DNA of 64,000 bases, taken from NCBI GenBank assembly GCA_000720535.1, contig JOAZ01000017.1, forward strand, positions 372,001 to 436,000, written 5' to 3'. The notes under the pieces were generated by a model. It searched no databases and was not told where the DNA came from. It was given only the letters and a program-made list of their open reading frames with translations. This DNA is from Streptomyces halstedii (GTDB lineage Bacteria > Actinomycetota > Actinomycetes > Streptomycetales > Streptomycetaceae). The translations under genes and the position numbers were made by a program. Below are positions 26,415 to 37,520 of this stretch, one piece after another (positions within the stretch are counted from its first letter, which is position 1; every line of letters starts with the position of its first letter).

Positions 26415-26624
26415 TCAGATCCTCGTCAGCGCGCCACCCTTGTGCATCGCGATGTGGTCGGTCCGGTCGCTCCTGATCTCGTACTGCGGGTTGTCGGGGC
26501 CGCAGTGCCGCGTGCGGCCCTTGAACTCCACGTCCTCGGTGTGGACCCGGGTGATCCGGCCCTCCACATGGCCCGCCTCGGAGTTCCAGCGCACATGGTC
26601 TCCGACCGAGAAGGTGCTGGTCAT
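26415..26624 (-). CDS. DUF2945 small protein, 69 aa
   Basis: ATG at 26624; a GTG six codons earlier is also in frame. The sequence FSVGDHVRWNSEAGHVEGRITRVHTEDVEFKGRTRHCGPDNPQYEIRSDRTDHIAMHKGGAL matches DUF2945, also called hypervirulence-associated TUDOR-like domain, a small SH3/TUDOR beta barrel of unknown function. It is divergent from the DUF488 gene, with which it often co-occurs loosely in actinomycete accessory regions (from memory, not checked). Confidence 0.88.
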   Translation of the reverse strand: MTSTFSVGDHVRWNSEAGHVEGRITRVHTEDVEFKGRTRHCGPDNPQYEIRSDRTDHIAMHKGGALTRI

Positions 26625-26770
26625 CGGCTTGCCTTCCGTCACGGCAGGTGCTTCGGACCCTTCCAGTGTCGCGTGCCGGGCGTTCTTCGCATGTCGTCGG
26701 CGGCCGGGGACCGCGGCCGGTGCATCATGTCCGGACGACGCGGCGGTGAGGGGCGTGCGGAGGGAACCCG

Positions 26771-27307
26771 ATGCGCGAGATCTGGACGATCGGGCACTGG
26801 ACGTGCCCGGAGGACGTGTTCATCGGCCGCCTCGACGACCAGCGCGTCGACGTGCTGGCCGACGTCCGGGCCCATCCCGGCTCGCGCCGGAGCCCGCAGT
26901 TCCACGGCGAGGCGATGCGCGGATGGCTGGAGCGGGCCGGGATCGACTACGTGTACCTGGAGGAGCTGGGCGGCCGGCGGCGCGCACAGGACGTGGATCC
27001 CGCCCTCAACGCGGGCTGGCGGAACGCGAGCTTCAAGAACTACGCCGACTACACCCTGCTTCCCGCCTACGAGCACGGCATCACCCGCCTCACCGCCCTC
27101 GCGGAGCACCACCGCGTCGCCGTGATGTGCGGGGAGCCGATGCCGTGGCGCTGCCACCGCCTGCTGATCGCGAACACCCTGACCGCCCGTGGCTGGACGG
27201 TCCGGCACATCATGGACAGCGGCGAGCCGCGCGTCCACGAACTGGGTTCCTGGGGTGCCGCGTCACGGGTCGACGAGCACGGGCGGGTCACCTACCCGGC
27301 GCCGTGA
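26771..27307 (+). CDS. DUF488 family protein, 178 aa
   Basis: ATG at 26771 after GAGGGAACCCG. Family motifs: IWTIGHWTCPEDVFIGRL, VDVLADVRAHPGSRRSPQF, IDYVYLEELGGRR, and VAVMCGEPMPWRCHRLLIANTL with the conserved Cys pair. DUF488 proteins have a rhodanese-like or nucleotide-binding appearance but no established activity. Soluble, single domain, usual family length. No operon partner is obvious. Confidence 0.92.
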   Translation: MREIWTIGHWTCPEDVFIGRLDDQRVDVLADVRAHPGSRRSPQFHGEAMRGWLERAGIDYVYLEELGGRRRAQDVDPALNAGWRNASFKNYADYTLLPAYEHGITRLTALAEHHRVAVMCGEPMPWRCHRLLIANTLTARGWTVRHIMDSGEPRVHELGSWGAASRVDEHGRVTYPAP

Positions 27308-27546
27308 GCAACGCCGTTCCGACCGTGGGCGGCGGCACGGCGGGCTCGGCCCTGGCCTACCGAGGCCGTCCCCCGTGTGCGGACCGACCCCCGGGGTGCG
27401 GGCCACCAGGGGGCTACCCCCACCCTGCCCAGGCGCATCAGGAACACCCCTGATCGGCACGGTAGCCGGATGCCCTCGGAGCCGCGTCCGGCGAAGGATG
27501 GTGCTTGTCCGCATCCGCTCGCACCATCAGCTCCCAGGGATCACTC

Positions 27547-28491
27547 ATGGCACGCTTTCACGCTCCTGGCCACCGCGCGCACCGCGCCCACCGCGCACTG
27601 GCGGCCGTCGCCCTGCTGGCCGTTTCCGCCGGTTTCGTCACGGCCTGCGGCGACGAGGGATCCGCGCACCGGGACCCGGCGCCGTCGGTTTCCGCCCCGG
27701 CGGTCCCGGGGGCGGACAAGACGGCCGAGCCGAAGCCCCACATGATCGACAACGACGGTCACCGCCTCGCGTTCCACGTCACCAAGGGGCACGGCCCGGC
27801 CATCGTCCTGGACGCGGGCGGCGGCGAGGACTCGTCCTACTGGAAGGACATCGTTCCCGAGCTGCACGCGACCACCGGGGCCACGATCATCACGTATGAC
27901 CGGCCAGGTCTCGGCAAGAGCGAAGCGGTCCCCGGAGCGTGGGACGTGCGGAGCGCCGTCAGCGACCTGAGGACGGGACTCCAGAAGCTGGGCGTGACCA
28001 AGGACGTGGTCCTGGTGTCCCACTCGCAGGCCGGTGAGATCGCGACCTACTTCACGAAGGAGTACCCGGAACTGGTGTCCGGCTCGGTCCTCGTCGACGC
28101 CAGCCTGCCCCCGCTGTACACGGACGAGGAGACAGCCCGTCTCGTCGCCGCCAACCAGCCGGCCGTGGACGCCGCGAAGAAGGACCCCTCGCAGCCGCGG
28201 AACAGCCAGCTGATCTCCGTGGCGGAGAACTACGCCCCGATGCACAAGGCCTATCACGAGGTTTCCTGGCCCGACGCCGTCCCGGCCACAGTCATCGTGT
28301 CGGAGAAGACCCCGTTCGACGGATCGCCCGAGGACGCCCAGCTCTGGCGCGATGCCGCCGCCTCGTTCGTCGCGCAGGGGCCGGCGAACCGGACACTCGT
28401 CACCGCCAAAGGCAGCTCGCACGACATCCCGAAGGACCGGCCCGCCCTCGTGATCGAGGAGATCGGGAAGATGGCGGGCGCGCGGGGCTGA
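27547..28491 (+). CDS. Lipoprotein alpha/beta-hydrolase, 314 aa
   Basis: ATG at 27547 behind AGGGATC; upstream in-frame codons lack a ribosome site. A His/Arg-rich n-region and hydrophobic core end in VTAC (C34), so the protein is probably a lipoprotein outside the membrane. The hydrolase fold shows DAGGGEDSSYW (oxyanion loop), YDRPGLGKSE, the nucleophile Ser in SHSQAG and the His in SSHDIPKD. The nucleophile elbow SHSQA is slightly unusual (GxSxG becomes SxSxA/G). The substrate is unknown. Confidence 0.85.
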   Translation: MARFHAPGHRAHRAHRALAAVALLAVSAGFVTACGDEGSAHRDPAPSVSAPAVPGADKTAEPKPHMIDNDGHRLAFHVTKGHGPAIVLDAGGGEDSSYWKDIVPELHATTGATIITYDRPGLGKSEAVPGAWDVRSAVSDLRTGLQKLGVTKDVVLVSHSQAGEIATYFTKEYPELVSGSVLVDASLPPLYTDEETARLVAANQPAVDAAKKDPSQPRNSQLISVAENYAPMHKAYHEVSWPDAVPATVIVSEKTPFDGSPEDAQLWRDAAASFVAQGPANRTLVTAKGSSHDIPKDRPALVIEEIGKMAGARG

Positions 28492-28529
28492 GGGAGCTGC
28501 GGGGCCCTCGCGGGAGGCGACCGCCGTCC

Positions 28530-28640
28530 CGTGCTCCGGTCGGGCGCTCCGTCCCGTTCTCCGGTCACGTGTCCGTTCCGCGCTCCGGTCGGGCGTTCCC
28601 GCCGTGACGCTCCGGCCGAGCGCTCCGGCCGAGACGCTCC
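28530..28640. repeat. Degenerate repeats (GCTCCGGTCGGGCG) between hydrolase and PKS
   Basis: CGCTCCGGTCGGGCG/CGCTCCGGCCGAG-like units repeat five to six times with decay in the 194-base gap between the convergent lipoprotein hydrolase and PKS genes. They can fold into several hairpins and may end both transcripts. No gene is seen here. Confidence 0.6.
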
Positions 28641-28685
28641 CCGGCCCCTCCGTGGTGTTGTCGTCCCTCCCGCGTCCGCCTCCGC

Positions 28686-31600
28686 TCAGAGCCGCTCGGT
28701 GAGCCAGGTGTGCACCGCGAGGGCGGTGGTGCGGGAATGCTCCTCCAGTACGGTGAAGTGGTCGCCGGGCACGGTCACTTCGGAGTGCGGAAGACTCCAG
28801 GGCTCGGCCGCCTCGATGCCCGGCAGAGGGTCTCTGGCCCGTACGAAGAGGGTGGGGGCCGCCAGAGGTGTCGGTTTCCAGCCGTCGTAGAGCTCCAGGT
28901 AGCCGGCCATCGCCGTGAGCCGGTCGATCTCGGCCGAGGCGAACTGCGCGGAGTGGTCCAGCATCCCGGCCGTCATCGCCGAGAGCGCGGGCCCGTCGCC
29001 GCCGTTGCCACCGCCCAGGCCGCCGCTCTCGCCGGGGAAGGTGTCGATCAGGACGACGGCGGACGGAGCCGGCCCCGTGCCCTCCAGGTGCTCGGCGACC
29101 GCGTGTGCCACCCATCCGCCGGCCGAGCGCCCCAGCAGGACGAACGCCTCGTCGCCCGCGCAGGCGCGTACGGCCGCCGCCTGCGCCGCCACGAAGGCGT
29201 CCAGGGTGGCGGGCAGCGACTCGCGCGGCAGGAACCCGGGGTTCGGCAGCACCGAGACGGGCCGCCGGCCCTGGAGGGCCGGCCCGAAGCGGGTGTACTC
29301 GTGCGGCCCCGACAGCGCGCTGAGGGCGGGGAAGCAGAGCAGGCGGGCGCCGGAGCCTCCCTCCGCGACGGTGACGGGCGGGGGCGGAGCACCGAGGGTG
29401 CCGGCGCTCTCGAACACGTCACGGAAGCGGGCGGCGATCGTCAGCAGGGCCATCCCGTCCCACGCCCTGCCCCGGGCGCACGCCGTACGGAACAGCGCGG
29501 ACAGGGAGTCGGCGGGCGCGCCCTGAGGGGACGGAGCCCCGTCCGGGGCACCACCCGGCACCCGGGACGCGAGCCCGCTCGCGGCGGTGCCTTCCGGCAC
29601 CGGGGCGTCGGGTGCCTCAGGGGCGACGGGTTCGCCGGGCGCGGCCTGGGACCAGCGTTCCTCCAGATGGGCGGCGACCGCACGCGGTGTCGGGTAGTCG
29701 AACAGAAGGGTGGCCGGCAAGGCGAGCCCCGTCACCGCCGCGAGCCGGTTGCGCAACTCGACGGCGGCCAGCGAGTCGAGCCCCAGTTCCGCCAGTGCGC
29801 GGTCCGCGTCGATCACGGGGCCCTCCGGGCTGTGGCCGAGCGCCAGGCCGGCTTCCGCCAGGACCTCCGACAGGAGCAGCGCGCCGCGCGCGGGCGCGGG
29901 GGCGGCGGCGAGCCGGCGTCCCAGCGAGCCGCCCCCGGCACCGGACCGCGTGAGCGCCGTGGAGGCTCTCCGGACCGGGCCCCGGCCCGGCACACGGGAG
30001 AGCGGTGCCCCGGGCGTGCCGGCCGCCGCCGGGTCCAGCCGGGCCGCCACCACGACCGCGTCCTGACCTTCGACGGCGGCGTCGAAGAGCGCGAGCCCCT
30101 CCTCGGTGCGCAGCGGGACGAATCCGGAACGGGCCATCCGGCGCAGGTCCGCCTCGCGCAGCGTGGCCGTCATCCCGCCGCTCTGCTGCCACGGCCCCCA
30201 GGCGATCGAGGTGCCCGGCAGTCCGAGGGCCCGGCGGTGCTGTGCCAGGGCGTCCAGGAACGCGTTCGCCGCCGCGTAGTTGCCCTGGCCGCCGGAGCCG
30301 AACACCCCGGCCACCGAGGAGAAGAGGGCGAACACCGCGAGGTCGCTGTCCCGGGTCAACTCGTGCAGGGCGAGGGCCGCGTCCGCCTTCGGCCGCAGGA
30401 CACGGGCCAGGCGCTCCGGCGTCAGCGCCGGGATCACCCCGTCGTCCAGGACACCCGCGGTGTGCACCACGCCGGTCAGCGGATGCGCCGGCGGTACGTC
30501 CGCGAGCAGGGCGGCGAGCGCCGTACGGTCGGCGACGTCGCAGGCCGCCACCGTGACCTCCGCCCCCAACTCCGCCAGCTCCGCGCACAGTTCGGCGCTG
30601 CCGGGCGCATCCGCCCCGCGCCGCCCCACGAGCAGCAGATGACGTACCCCGTGGGTGGCCACCAGGTGGCGGGCGAACGCCGTGCCCAGGGAGCCGGAGC
30701 CCCCGGTGACCAGGACGGTGCCGTCGGGGCGGAGCCGCCGGGGCGCGTCCTCGTCCGCCCCTGCCGCCGATTGCGGGCGGGAGGCCCGGACGAGCCCCGG
30801 TGCGTACGCGACACCGTGCCGCACCACCGTCTGCGGCTCGGCACTCGCCAGCGCCCGGACCAACGCCTCTGCGGACGTGGGGTGTTCGTCCACGTCGATC
30901 AGTGTGAAGCGGCCCGGGTTCTCGGTCTGCGCCGAACGCAGAAGCCCCCATACCGGCGCGTGCGCGAGCACGGCGTCGGCCGTGGCGCCGCTGGCCCCCG
31001 TCGTCGCACCCGTTCCGGTCTCCTTGGCGACGGCCCCCGAAGTGACGACGGCCAGGCGTGAGTTGGCGAGTCGCTCCTCGGCGAGCCAGTCCTGTACGAG
31101 CCGCAGTGCCCACGCGGCCGCGCGGTGCGCGGCCGCGCGGTGCGCGGCCGACGCGCGGTCCGTTCCGCCGGCCGTGGTGAGGGGAGGGCAGGCGACGACG
31201 ACGGCCGGTGCGTCGGCACCCGCCGAGGCCGCGTCCGCGTACACCGTGGGCCCGATGCCCGACCGCGCGAGCGCGTCGTACGGCCAGGGCCCTGGCTCGC
31301 CCAGGAACCCGTACCGAGGCGGTTCCGCCCGCGCCGGAGCGGGCGGATCCAGGAGGCGTACCCAGTCCGGGCGGAACAGGAGGTCGCCGTGCGCGCGCCC
31401 GCCCAACCCCTCGCGGGGGAGCGGACGCAGGACCAGCGAGCGCACCGTGGCCACGGGGGACCCTGAACCGTCGGTCAGCTCCAGCCGGGCCGTGTTCCCC
31501 TCCGCCGGTGACACCCGCACCCGCACCGCGCGGGCGCCGGAGGCGTGCAGCCGCACGCCGCTCCAGGCGAACGGGAGCGACAGCACCGTGCCACCGCCGT

Positions 31601-34600
31601 CCGGAGTGTCCTGAGCCCGCTCGGACGGACGAGGTTCCTGGGATTCCTGACTGAGCGTCAGTGCGTGCAGTGCCGCGTCCAGCAGGGCCGGATGCAGGGT
31701 GAACCGCCCCGCGTCACCGTGCTCCTCCTCCGGGAGTTCCACCTCGGCGAGGACGTCGGCGCCCAGGCGCCAGGCCGCGCGCAGCCCCTGGAAGGCCGGA
31801 CCGTAGCGGAGCCCGCCACGCGCCAGCCTGTCGTAGAGGCCGGTCCCCGGTCCGGAACCCAGCGGCAGCGGGGCAGCGCCCGTGGGAGGCCAGGGGGCGG
31901 GCGCCGCCCCGGAATCCGGCGGCTCCGGAAGCGCGTGGCCGGAGAGGGCCAGCACCCCAGAGGCGCGGAGGTCCCAGGGCCCCTCGCACCCGGGCGTGTG
32001 CGTCCGCGCGTGGAACACCACGGCCCGCCGCCCGTCCGCGTCCGCCCCCGCCACCTTCACCTGGAGCTCGACCGTCTCGTCGGCGGCCAGTGACAGCGGT
32101 GCCGTCAGGGTCAGCTCCTCCAGTACGGAGGCTCCCACCCGGTCCCCGGCGTGGATCGCCATGTCCACAAAGGCGGTCGCCGGCAGGAGCACCGTGTCCA
32201 GCACCGCGTGGTCGGCCAGCCAGGGCTGGTCCCGCAGCGAGATCCGGCCGCTCAGCAGCAGGCCGTCGTCGTCCGCCGTCGAGGTCGCCGACGAGAGGAA
32301 CGGGTGCGGTGAGGCGTCCTGTTCCGGCGCGGCCCCCGGCCGGTCGGCCTCCAGCCAGTACCGCTCACGCTGGAAGGCGTACGTCGGCAGCGCCGTACGC
32401 CGCGCCCCGCGCCCGGCGAAGACCGCGTGCCAGTCGACCGGGACCCCATGGGCGTGGAGCGCGGCGACGGCGGCGAGCAGTGCTTCGGCCTCCGGTCGCG
32501 GGCCACGCAGGGTCGGGACGAACGAGGGCGCGGGCACCAGGCCGCCCGGGGCCGGGTCCGTGCTCCCGTCCGTGTACCGGCTCTCGGTCCCGTCCGTGGC
32601 CGCGTCCCCGGCCACGGACGCGGGCGGCGGGCCGCAGAGGTGGTCGCGGGCCAGACCGGTGAGCACACTGTCCGGGCCGAGCTCCACGAAGTGTGCCGCG
32701 CCCCGCTCCCGCAGACGGCTCACCGAGTCGGTGAACCGGACCGGCCGGCGTACGTGCTCCACCCAGTACCGGGACGAGCGGACCTCCTCCACGGCGGCGG
32801 GCAGGTCAGCCACCGCGCCGACGAGGGGAATCTCCGGCCGGGAGTAGGTGATCTCCCGTGCGACCAGGTCGAAGGCGTCGAGCATGGGGTCCATGCGCGC
32901 CGAGTGGAACGCATGGCTCACCCGCAGCCGGGTGGCCTCACGTCCCTGCGCGCGCCAGTGTGCGACGGCATCCAGCACGGCGGGTTCGTCCCCGGCGAGG
33001 ACGACCACGGAGCGGCCGTTCACAGCCGCGATCTCCAGCCCCCGGCCCCGGCCCGCCCCGTCCGCCAGGAACGCGGCGACCTCGTCCTCGCCGGCGCGTA
33101 CGTAGGCCATCGCCCCACCGGCGGGCAGCGCGTCCATCAGACGGCCCCGCGCCGCCACCAGGGTGCAGGCGTCCGCGAGGGACAGCACCCCGGCCACATG
33201 CGCCGCCGCCAGCTCACCGGCCGAGTGCCCGGCCACCATGTCGGGGCGTACACCCCAGGACTCCAGCAGCCGGAACAGCGAGACCTCCAGCGCGAAGAGG
33301 GCCGGCTGAGCGAACCGCGTCGTGTGCAGGAGCCCGTCCGCTCCATGACCCCCGGCGCCCTCGTCGGCCCGGCCCGCTTCGGCCCGGCCGTCCGCCTCGT
33401 CCCCGTCGGCGAACACCACGTCCCGCAGCGGCTTCGGCAGCAGCGGGTCCAGCAGGGCGCAGACGGCGTCGAAGGAGCGGGCGTAGACGGGCTGGGTCTC
33501 GTACAACTGGCGGCCCATACCGCTGCGTTGGCTGCCCTGTCCGGTGAACATGAAGACGACCGCGCCCGTCGGGCGGGGGCCGCTCGTGCTCAGACCCGGC
33601 CGGTACAGGCCCTCGGCCACCGCGTCGAGGGAGGCGAGCAGTTCGCGGCGGTCACCGGCCACCACCACCGCGCGGTGTTCGAAGTGGGCGCGGCTCGTGG
33701 CCAGGGAGTATCCGAGGTCCAGCAGGTCCGTCCCGGGGCGGGCGTCCACGTGGGCGCGCAGGCGCCGCGCCTGCGCCCGCAGTCCCGCGGCGCTCCTCGC
33801 CGACACCGGGAACGGCACGGCCGCCACCCGGGCGGCCGGGGATCCGCTCTCCGGGCCGCGCGGATCACCCGGCTCCTCCACCGGCGCCTGCTCGATGACC
33901 ACATGCGCGTTCGTCCCGCTGATCCCGAAGGACGACACCCCCGCCCGCCGGGGCCGTCCGGTCCGGGGCCACGGCACCGGCCGGGTCAGCAGCGACACCG
34001 CGCCCGACGACCAGTCCACGCCGGGGTTCGCCTCCTCGGCGTGCAGCGTGCGCGGCAGTACCCCGTGCGCCATCGCCTGGATCATCTTCATCACCCCGGC
34101 CATACCCGCCGCGGCCTGCGTGTGCCCGACGTTCGACTTGACCGAGCCCAGCCAGAGAGGATGCTCCCGCGCGCCGGCCCGGCCGTAGGCCTCCAGGAAC
34201 GCCTCCGCCTCGATGACGTCGCCGAGCCGGGTGCCCGTACCGTGTGCCTCCACCGCGTCGATCTCGGCGGGCACCAGCCGCGCGTCGGCCAAGGCCTGGC
34301 GGATCACCCGCCGTTGCGCCGGTCCGTGCGGCGCGGTCAGGCCGTTGCTCGCGCCGTCCTGGTTCACGGCGGAGCCGCGTACCACGGCCAGCACCTCGTA
34401 TCCGGCCCGCCGCGCCTCCGACAGCCGTGTCAGCAGCAGCATGCCCGCGCCCTCGGCCCACCCGGTGCCGTCCGCCGACGCGCCGAACGCCTTGCAGCGG
34501 CCGTCGGGCGCCAGCGCGCGCTGCCTGCTGAACTCGACGAACGAGCGGGGCGCCGACATGACGGTGACGCCCCCGGCCAGCGCCAGCGAGCACTCGCCCC

Positions 34601-37145
34601 CGCGCAGGGCCTGGGCCGCCAGGTGCAGGGCCACCAGGGACGACGAGCACGCCGTGTCCACCGTCACCGCCGGTCCCTCCAGGCCCAGGGTGTAGGCGAT
34701 ACGGCCGGAGGCGACGCTGCCCGCGTTACCGATGCCGAGGTAGCCCTCCACCCGCTCCGGTGTGCGGACGAGACGGCCGGCGTAGTCGCTGTACATGAGC
34801 CCGGCGTACACACCGGTGGGAGTGGAACGCACCGTGCCGGGATCGATGCCCGCGTGCTCGAAGGCCTCCCAGGCGACTTCGAGCAGCAGCCGGTGCTGCG
34901 GGTCCATGGCCGTCGCCTCACGGGGCGAGATCCCGAAGAAGGCGGGGTCGAAGCGGTCCACACCGGTCAGGAAGCCGCCGTCGCGTACGTAGGTACGGCC
35001 GGCCCGCCCGGGGTCCGGGTCGTACAGCCCGTCCACGTCCCACCCCCGGTCGGCCGGGAAGGGCGTGATGGCGTCGACGCCCTCGTCGACCAGCCGCCAC
35101 AGGTCCTCGGGGGACTCCACGCCGCCGGGAAAACGGCAGGCCATGCCGATGACGACCACGGGATCGCCGGCCGGGCCGTCCCCCTCCTGACGTGTGGGCC
35201 GGGCACGCGCCGTGCCGCCGGTGAGCCGGGCCCGGAGGTGCCCGGCCATCTCCGTCGTGGTGGGGAAGTCGAAGGGCGCGGCCTCGGACAGCGGGACACC
35301 GGTCGCCGCGGACAGACGGTCGCGCAGCACCATGGACGTCAACGAGTCCAGGCCCAGGTCGCGGAACGCGGTGCCCGCCCCCACCTCGTCCACGGCGCAG
35401 CCGAGCACGGCGGCGACCTCGGCCCGCACCAGGTCCGTCAGATCCGCCGTTCCCGTTCCCGTTTCGGACTTCGCGGCCGTGCCGGTGTCCGTCCCCGCCG
35501 GGGAGAGGGCTTCGGCCCGCAGGAGCCGGGCGGGCAGGCCCGCGAGCCGGTACCGCCTGGCCTTTCCCGAGGCGGTACGCGGGATGGCGTCCACCCCGTA
35601 GAAGGCCGCGGGCACCTTGAACGGCGACAACCGCTCCCGGCAGGCGGCCAGGACCGCCCTCCGGTCGAGGGCACCGGCCCGCTCCGGGACCAGATAGGCG
35701 ACCGGAACCTCACCGAGTACGTCGTCCGGCCGCCCGGCCACGGCGGCGTCCTTGATCCCCGGCAGCGTCAGCAGCACCGCCTCCACCTCGGAGGGATGGA
35801 TGTTCTCCCCGGCCCGGACGATCAGCTCACTGACCCGGCCGGTGAGGGTGAGCTGACCGTCGGTACCGATCCGGGCCAGGTCGCCGGTGCGGTACCAGCC
35901 GTCGCGCAGGACCTCGGCGGTGTCGTCGGGCCGACCGTGGTACCCGGCCATGACACCGGGCCCGGAGACCCACAACTCACCCTCTGCCGCAGCCTCTTCG
36001 CCGTCTCCGATCCGCACTCGGGTGCCCGGCAGCACACGGCCGCAGGAGCCGGCCGCCCGGTCGGTGCCCGGTGCCGTCATCGTGACGGGCCCCGCCTCGG
36101 TGCTGCCGTAGTGGTCGAGGAACGGAACCCCGCAGGTCTCTTCGAAGGCCCGCCGGAACGCGGGGGCGGCGGCCGCGCCCCCACTGACGCAGCCGCGCAG
36201 CGCGGGCGCCCGCAGCCCGTCGGCGCCCACCGCGTCGAGAAGCGTGCCGTATGTCGTCGGCACACCGGCCAGCAGCGTGAACGGTTCGTCGGCCCGGCGC
36301 AGTTGCTCCAGCACGTCCCCCACGGAGAAGCGCGGCAGGATCATCGCGGACGCTCCGGTCGCGGTCACCCCGAGGACGCACAGGACCTGCCCCATGGCGT
36401 GATGGAGGGGGAGCGGCCACAACAGGCGGTCGTCGGCCGAGAGACCGAGGACGGCGACGAAACCGGACGCCACCGACGACAGGCGGTTGCGCTGGGTGGA
36501 CAGCACGCCCTTGGGGAGGCCGGTCGACCCGGAGGTGTAGAGCAGCCAGGCCACCTCGTCGAGCCCGAGGTCGTCCGGAGCGGGAACGGGGGGTTCGGAG
36601 GCGGCCATGTCCTCGTACCAGCACGCGTCCGCCGGGCCCACGGGGTCCGCCGCGCCCTTCGCCGGGGCCCCGCCCGGCGTACGGGTGTCCGGCGCCCCGC
36701 CGTCCGGCCTTCCGGCGTCATCCCGTGTCCCGGCGTCCCGGACGAGCACCACCCTCGGCCGGGGGCGATCCGACGGCAACGCCGGTAACCGGCGCAGCGA
36801 GGCCCGGTCGGTGACGAGGAGCCGGGCGCCGCTGTCGTCCAGCATGTGCGCCAGCTCGGCCGTGCTGCTCCGCGGATCCATCGGCACGCCGACCGCCCCC
36901 GCCCTGGCGACGGCGAGGACGCTCTCGACGGCCTCCACCCGGTTGCCGAGGAGGATCGCCGCCCGCTCGCCGTGCCGCAGTCCGAGGCCGGCGAAATGCC
37001 CCGCCAGCCGTCCGGTGCGCACCTCCAGCTCCGCGTAGGTCACACGGCGGCGCTCGTCCTGGAAAGCGGTCTTGGTACCGAGGCGCCGGGCATGCTCCCG
37101 GAGCAGTTCCGGCAGAGGGCGGAGGTCGGCCGTACGCGATGTCAC
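28686..37145 (-). CDS. Type I polyketide synthase, CoA ligase-ACP-KS-AT-DH-KR-ACP-TE, 2819 aa
   Basis: Complete single-module megasynthase with its own starter-loading and release domains. Residues 1-545 form an acyl-CoA/AMP ligase ([38 protein letters not shown]528 in TASGKARR). ACP1 carries S601 in GLDSL. KS (about 663-1085) has C833 in DTACSSS plus EAHGTGT and KSNVGHT. AT (about 1195-1510) has S1308 in GHSAGE and HAFH at 1411-1414, predicting malonyl-CoA. DH (about 1612-1900) has H1646 and D1823, but the HxxxGxxxxP motif reads [12 protein letters not shown] (about 1925-2360) has TGGSGSLG, an LDD motif (B-type) and Y2290. ACP2 has S2458. TE (about 2595-2819) has S2674 in GRSAGG and H2796. 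There is no ER, so one round would give an enoyl acid if the DH works, otherwise a 3-hydroxy acid. GTG start at 37145. No tailoring, regulatory or transport genes are adjacent. Confidence 0.95.
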   Translation of the reverse strand: MTSRTADLRPLPELLREHARRLGTKTAFQDERRRVTYAELEVRTGRLAGHFAGLGLRHGERAAILLGNRVEAVESVLAVARAGAVGVPMDPRSSTAELAHMLDDSGARLLVTDRASLRRLPALPSDRPRPRVVLVRDAGTRDDAGRPDGGAPDTRTPGGAPAKGAADPVGPADACWYEDMAASEPPVPAPDDLGLDEVAWLLYTSGSTGLPKGVLSTQRNRLSSVASGFVAVLGLSADDRLLWPLPLHHAMGQVLCVLGVTATGASAMILPRFSVGDVLEQLRRADEPFTLLAGVPTTYGTLLDAVGADGLRAPALRGCVSGGAAAAPAFRRAFEETCGVPFLDHYGSTEAGPVTMTAPGTDRAAGSCGRVLPGTRVRIGDGEEAAAEGELWVSGPGVMAGYHGRPDDTAEVLRDGWYRTGDLARIGTDGQLTLTGRVSELIVRAGENIHPSEVEAVLLTLPGIKDAAVAGRPDDVLGEVPVAYLVPERAGALDRRAVLAACRERLSPFKVPAAFYGVDAIPRTASGKARRYRLAGLPARLLRAEALSPAGTDTGTAAKSETGTGTADLTDLVRAEVAAVLGCAVDEVGAGTAFRDLGLDSLTSMVLRDRLSAATGVPLSEAAPFDFPTTTEMAGHLRARLTGGTARARPTRQEGDGPAGDPVVVIGMACRFPGGVESPEDLWRLVDEGVDAITPFPADRGWDVDGLYDPDPGRAGRTYVRDGGFLTGVDRFDPAFFGISPREATAMDPQHRLLLEVAWEAFEHAGIDPGTVRSTPTGVYAGLMYSDYAGRLVRTPERVEGYLGIGNAGSVASGRIAYTLGLEGPAVTVDTACSSSLVALHLAAQALRGGECSLALAGGVTVMSAPRSFVEFSRQRALAPDGRCKAFGASADGTGWAEGAGMLLLTRLSEARRAGYEVLAVVRGSAVNQDGASNGLTAPHGPAQRRVIRQALADARLVPAEIDAVEAHGTGTRLGDVIEAEAFLEAYGRAGAREHPLWLGSVKSNVGHTQAAAGMAGVMKMIQAMAHGVLPRTLHAEEANPGVDWSSGAVSLLTRPVPWPRTGRPRRAGVSSFGISGTNAHVVIEQAPVEEPGDPRGPESGSPAARVAAVPFPVSARSAAGLRAQARRLRAHVDARPGTDLLDLGYSLATSRAHFEHRAVVVAGDRRELLASLDAVAEGLYRPGLSTSGPRPTGAVVFMFTGQGSQRSGMGRQLYETQPVYARSFDAVCALLDPLLPKPLRDVVFADGDEADGRAEAGRADEGAGGHGADGLLHTTRFAQPALFALEVSLFRLLESWGVRPDMVAGHSAGELAAAHVAGVLSLADACTLVAARGRLMDALPAGGAMAYVRAGEDEVAAFLADGAGRGRGLEIAAVNGRSVVVLAGDEPAVLDAVAHWRAQGREATRLRVSHAFHSARMDPMLDAFDLVAREITYSRPEIPLVGAVADLPAAVEEVRSSRYWVEHVRRPVRFTDSVSRLRERGAAHFVELGPDSVLTGLARDHLCGPPPASVAGDAATDGTESRYTDGSTDPAPGGLVPAPSFVPTLRGPRPEAEALLAAVAALHAHGVPVDWHAVFAGRGARRTALPTYAFQRERYWLEADRPGAAPEQDASPHPFLSSATSTADDDGLLLSGRISLRDQPWLADHAVLDTVLLPATAFVDMAIHAGDRVGASVLEELTLTAPLSLAADETVELQVKVAGADADGRRAVVFHARTHTPGCEGPWDLRASGVLALSGHALPEPPDSGAAPAPWPPTGAAPLPLGSGPGTGLYDRLARGGLRYGPAFQGLRAAWRLGADVLAEVELPEEEHGDAGRFTLHPALLDAALHALTLSQESQEPRPSERAQDTPDGGGTVLSLPFAWSGVRLHASGARAVRVRVSPAEGNTARLELTDGSGSPVATVRSLVLRPLPREGLGGRAHGDLLFRPDWVRLLDPPAPARAEPPRYGFLGEPGPWPYDALARSGIGPTVYADAASAGADAPAVVVACPPLTTAGGTDRASAAHRAAAHRAAAWALRLVQDWLAEERLANSRLAVVTSGAVAKETGTGATTGASGATADAVLAHAPVWGLLRSAQTENPGRFTLIDVDEHPTSAEALVRALASAEPQTVVRHGVAYAPGLVRASRPQSAAGADEDAPRRLRPDGTVLVTGGSGSLGTAFARHLVATHGVRHLLLVGRRGADAPGSAELCAELAELGAEVTVAACDVADRTALAALLADVPPAHPLTGVVHTAGVLDDGVIPALTPERLARVLRPKADAALALHELTRDSDLAVFALFSSVAGVFGSGGQGNYAAANAFLDALAQHRRALGLPGTSIAWGPWQQSGGMTATLREADLRRMARSGFVPLRTEEGLALFDAAVEGQDAVVVAARLDPAAAGTPGAPLSRVPGRGPVRRASTALTRSGAGGGSLGRRLAAAPAPARGALLLSEVLAEAGLALGHSPEGPVIDADRALAELGLDSLAAVELRNRLAAVTGLALPATLLFDYPTPRAVAAHLEERWSQAAPGEPVAPEAPDAPVPEGTAASGLASRVPGGAPDGAPSPQGAPADSLSALFRTACARGRAWDGMALLTIAARFRDVFESAGTLGAPPPPVTVAEGGSGARLLCFPALSALSGPHEYTRFGPALQGRRPVSVLPNPGFLPRESLPATLDAFVAAQAAAVRACAGDEAFVLLGRSAGGWVAHAVAEHLEGTGPAPSAVVLIDTFPGESGGLGGGNGGDGPALSAMTAGMLDHSAQFASAEIDRLTAMAGYLELYDGWKPTPLAAPTLFVRARDPLPGIEAAEPWSLPHSEVTVPGDHFTVLEEHSRTTALAVHTWLTERL

Positions 37146-37186
37146 CAGGATGAACGCTTCCTCTGGGGGCGGGAGTTGCCGGCCTC

Positions 37187-37215
37187 ACGATAGGGGCGCG
37201 CACCATCGGCCCGAA
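37187..37215 (-). promoter_or_regulatory. Candidate PKS promoter
   Basis: Minus strand TTCGGG (37215-37210), 17-base spacer, TATCGT (37192-37187), about 42 bases before the GTG start of the PKS. The -10 is good and the -35 weak, which may mean activator dependence. Confidence 0.35.
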
Positions 37216-37296
37216 GGAGGCGCGTGCGCCGGAAGCCGACTTCCCGGAGCGCGGCGGGGGCGACCGGGAGCGGACTGCGGGCCTCCGCCACCCGCC

Positions 37297-37386
37297 ACTC
37301 CGGCGCAGATGACTCCGGCGCAGATGACTCCGGCGCACATGACTCGACGCAATGACTCCTGGCGCACATGAGTCCTGGCGCACATG
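37297..37386. repeat. Six-copy 15-bp tandem repeat (GACTCCGGCGCAGAT) upstream of the PKS
   Basis: Units GACTCCGGCGCAGAT, GACTCCGGCGCACAT, GACTC-GACGCAAT, GACTCCTGGCGCACAT and GAGTCCTGGCGCACAT run from about 37297 to 37386, between the PKS promoter and the tRNA terminator. The first three are nearly identical; later ones carry indels. Regular spacing ahead of a biosynthetic gene could mean a multimeric regulator site, but a simple minisatellite is as likely. Confidence 0.8.
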
Positions 37387-37431
37387 AAAAAGACCCTCCG
37401 CGCAGTGTCTCCACTGGCAAGAGGGTCTTTT
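37387..37431. terminator. Bidirectional terminator downstream of tRNA-Arg
   Basis: AAAAAGACCCTC (37387-37398) pairs with GAGGGTCTTTT (37421-37431); the stem is flanked by A and T runs on both strands, so it works as an intrinsic terminator for the tRNA (minus strand) and also for any plus-strand transcript. This is one of the few canonical U-tract terminators in the window. Confidence 0.9.
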
Positions 37432-37448
37432 CGGCACTTCCCGCGAAG

Positions 37449-37520
37449 TGCCCCCGGCAGGATTCGAACCTGCGCACCCGGCTCCGGAGGCCGATGCTCT
37501 ATCCCCTGAGCTACGGGGGC
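37449..37520 (-). tRNA. tRNA-Arg (anticodon CCG)
   Basis: The minus strand folds as a 72-nt cloverleaf: acceptor GCCCCCG/CGGGGGC, D stem GCTC/GAGC with loop AGGGGATA, anticodon stem TCGGC/GCCGG with loop CTCCGGA (anticodon CCG, reads CGG), variable loop GTGC, T arm GCAGG-TTCGAAT-CCTGC, discriminator A. CCA is not encoded in full (CAC follows). It is followed by a strong terminator. It marks the border between the accessory region and the core block with the ArgRS-like gene. Confidence 0.97.

Noticed and set aside
32427-36788. A 1453-codon open frame on the plus strand, antisense to the PKS
   Set aside because: Very high G/C at third positions of the real gene keeps the opposite frame open. 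The protein has no recognisable domain and an Arg/Gly/Pro/His bias, and there is no ribosome site.
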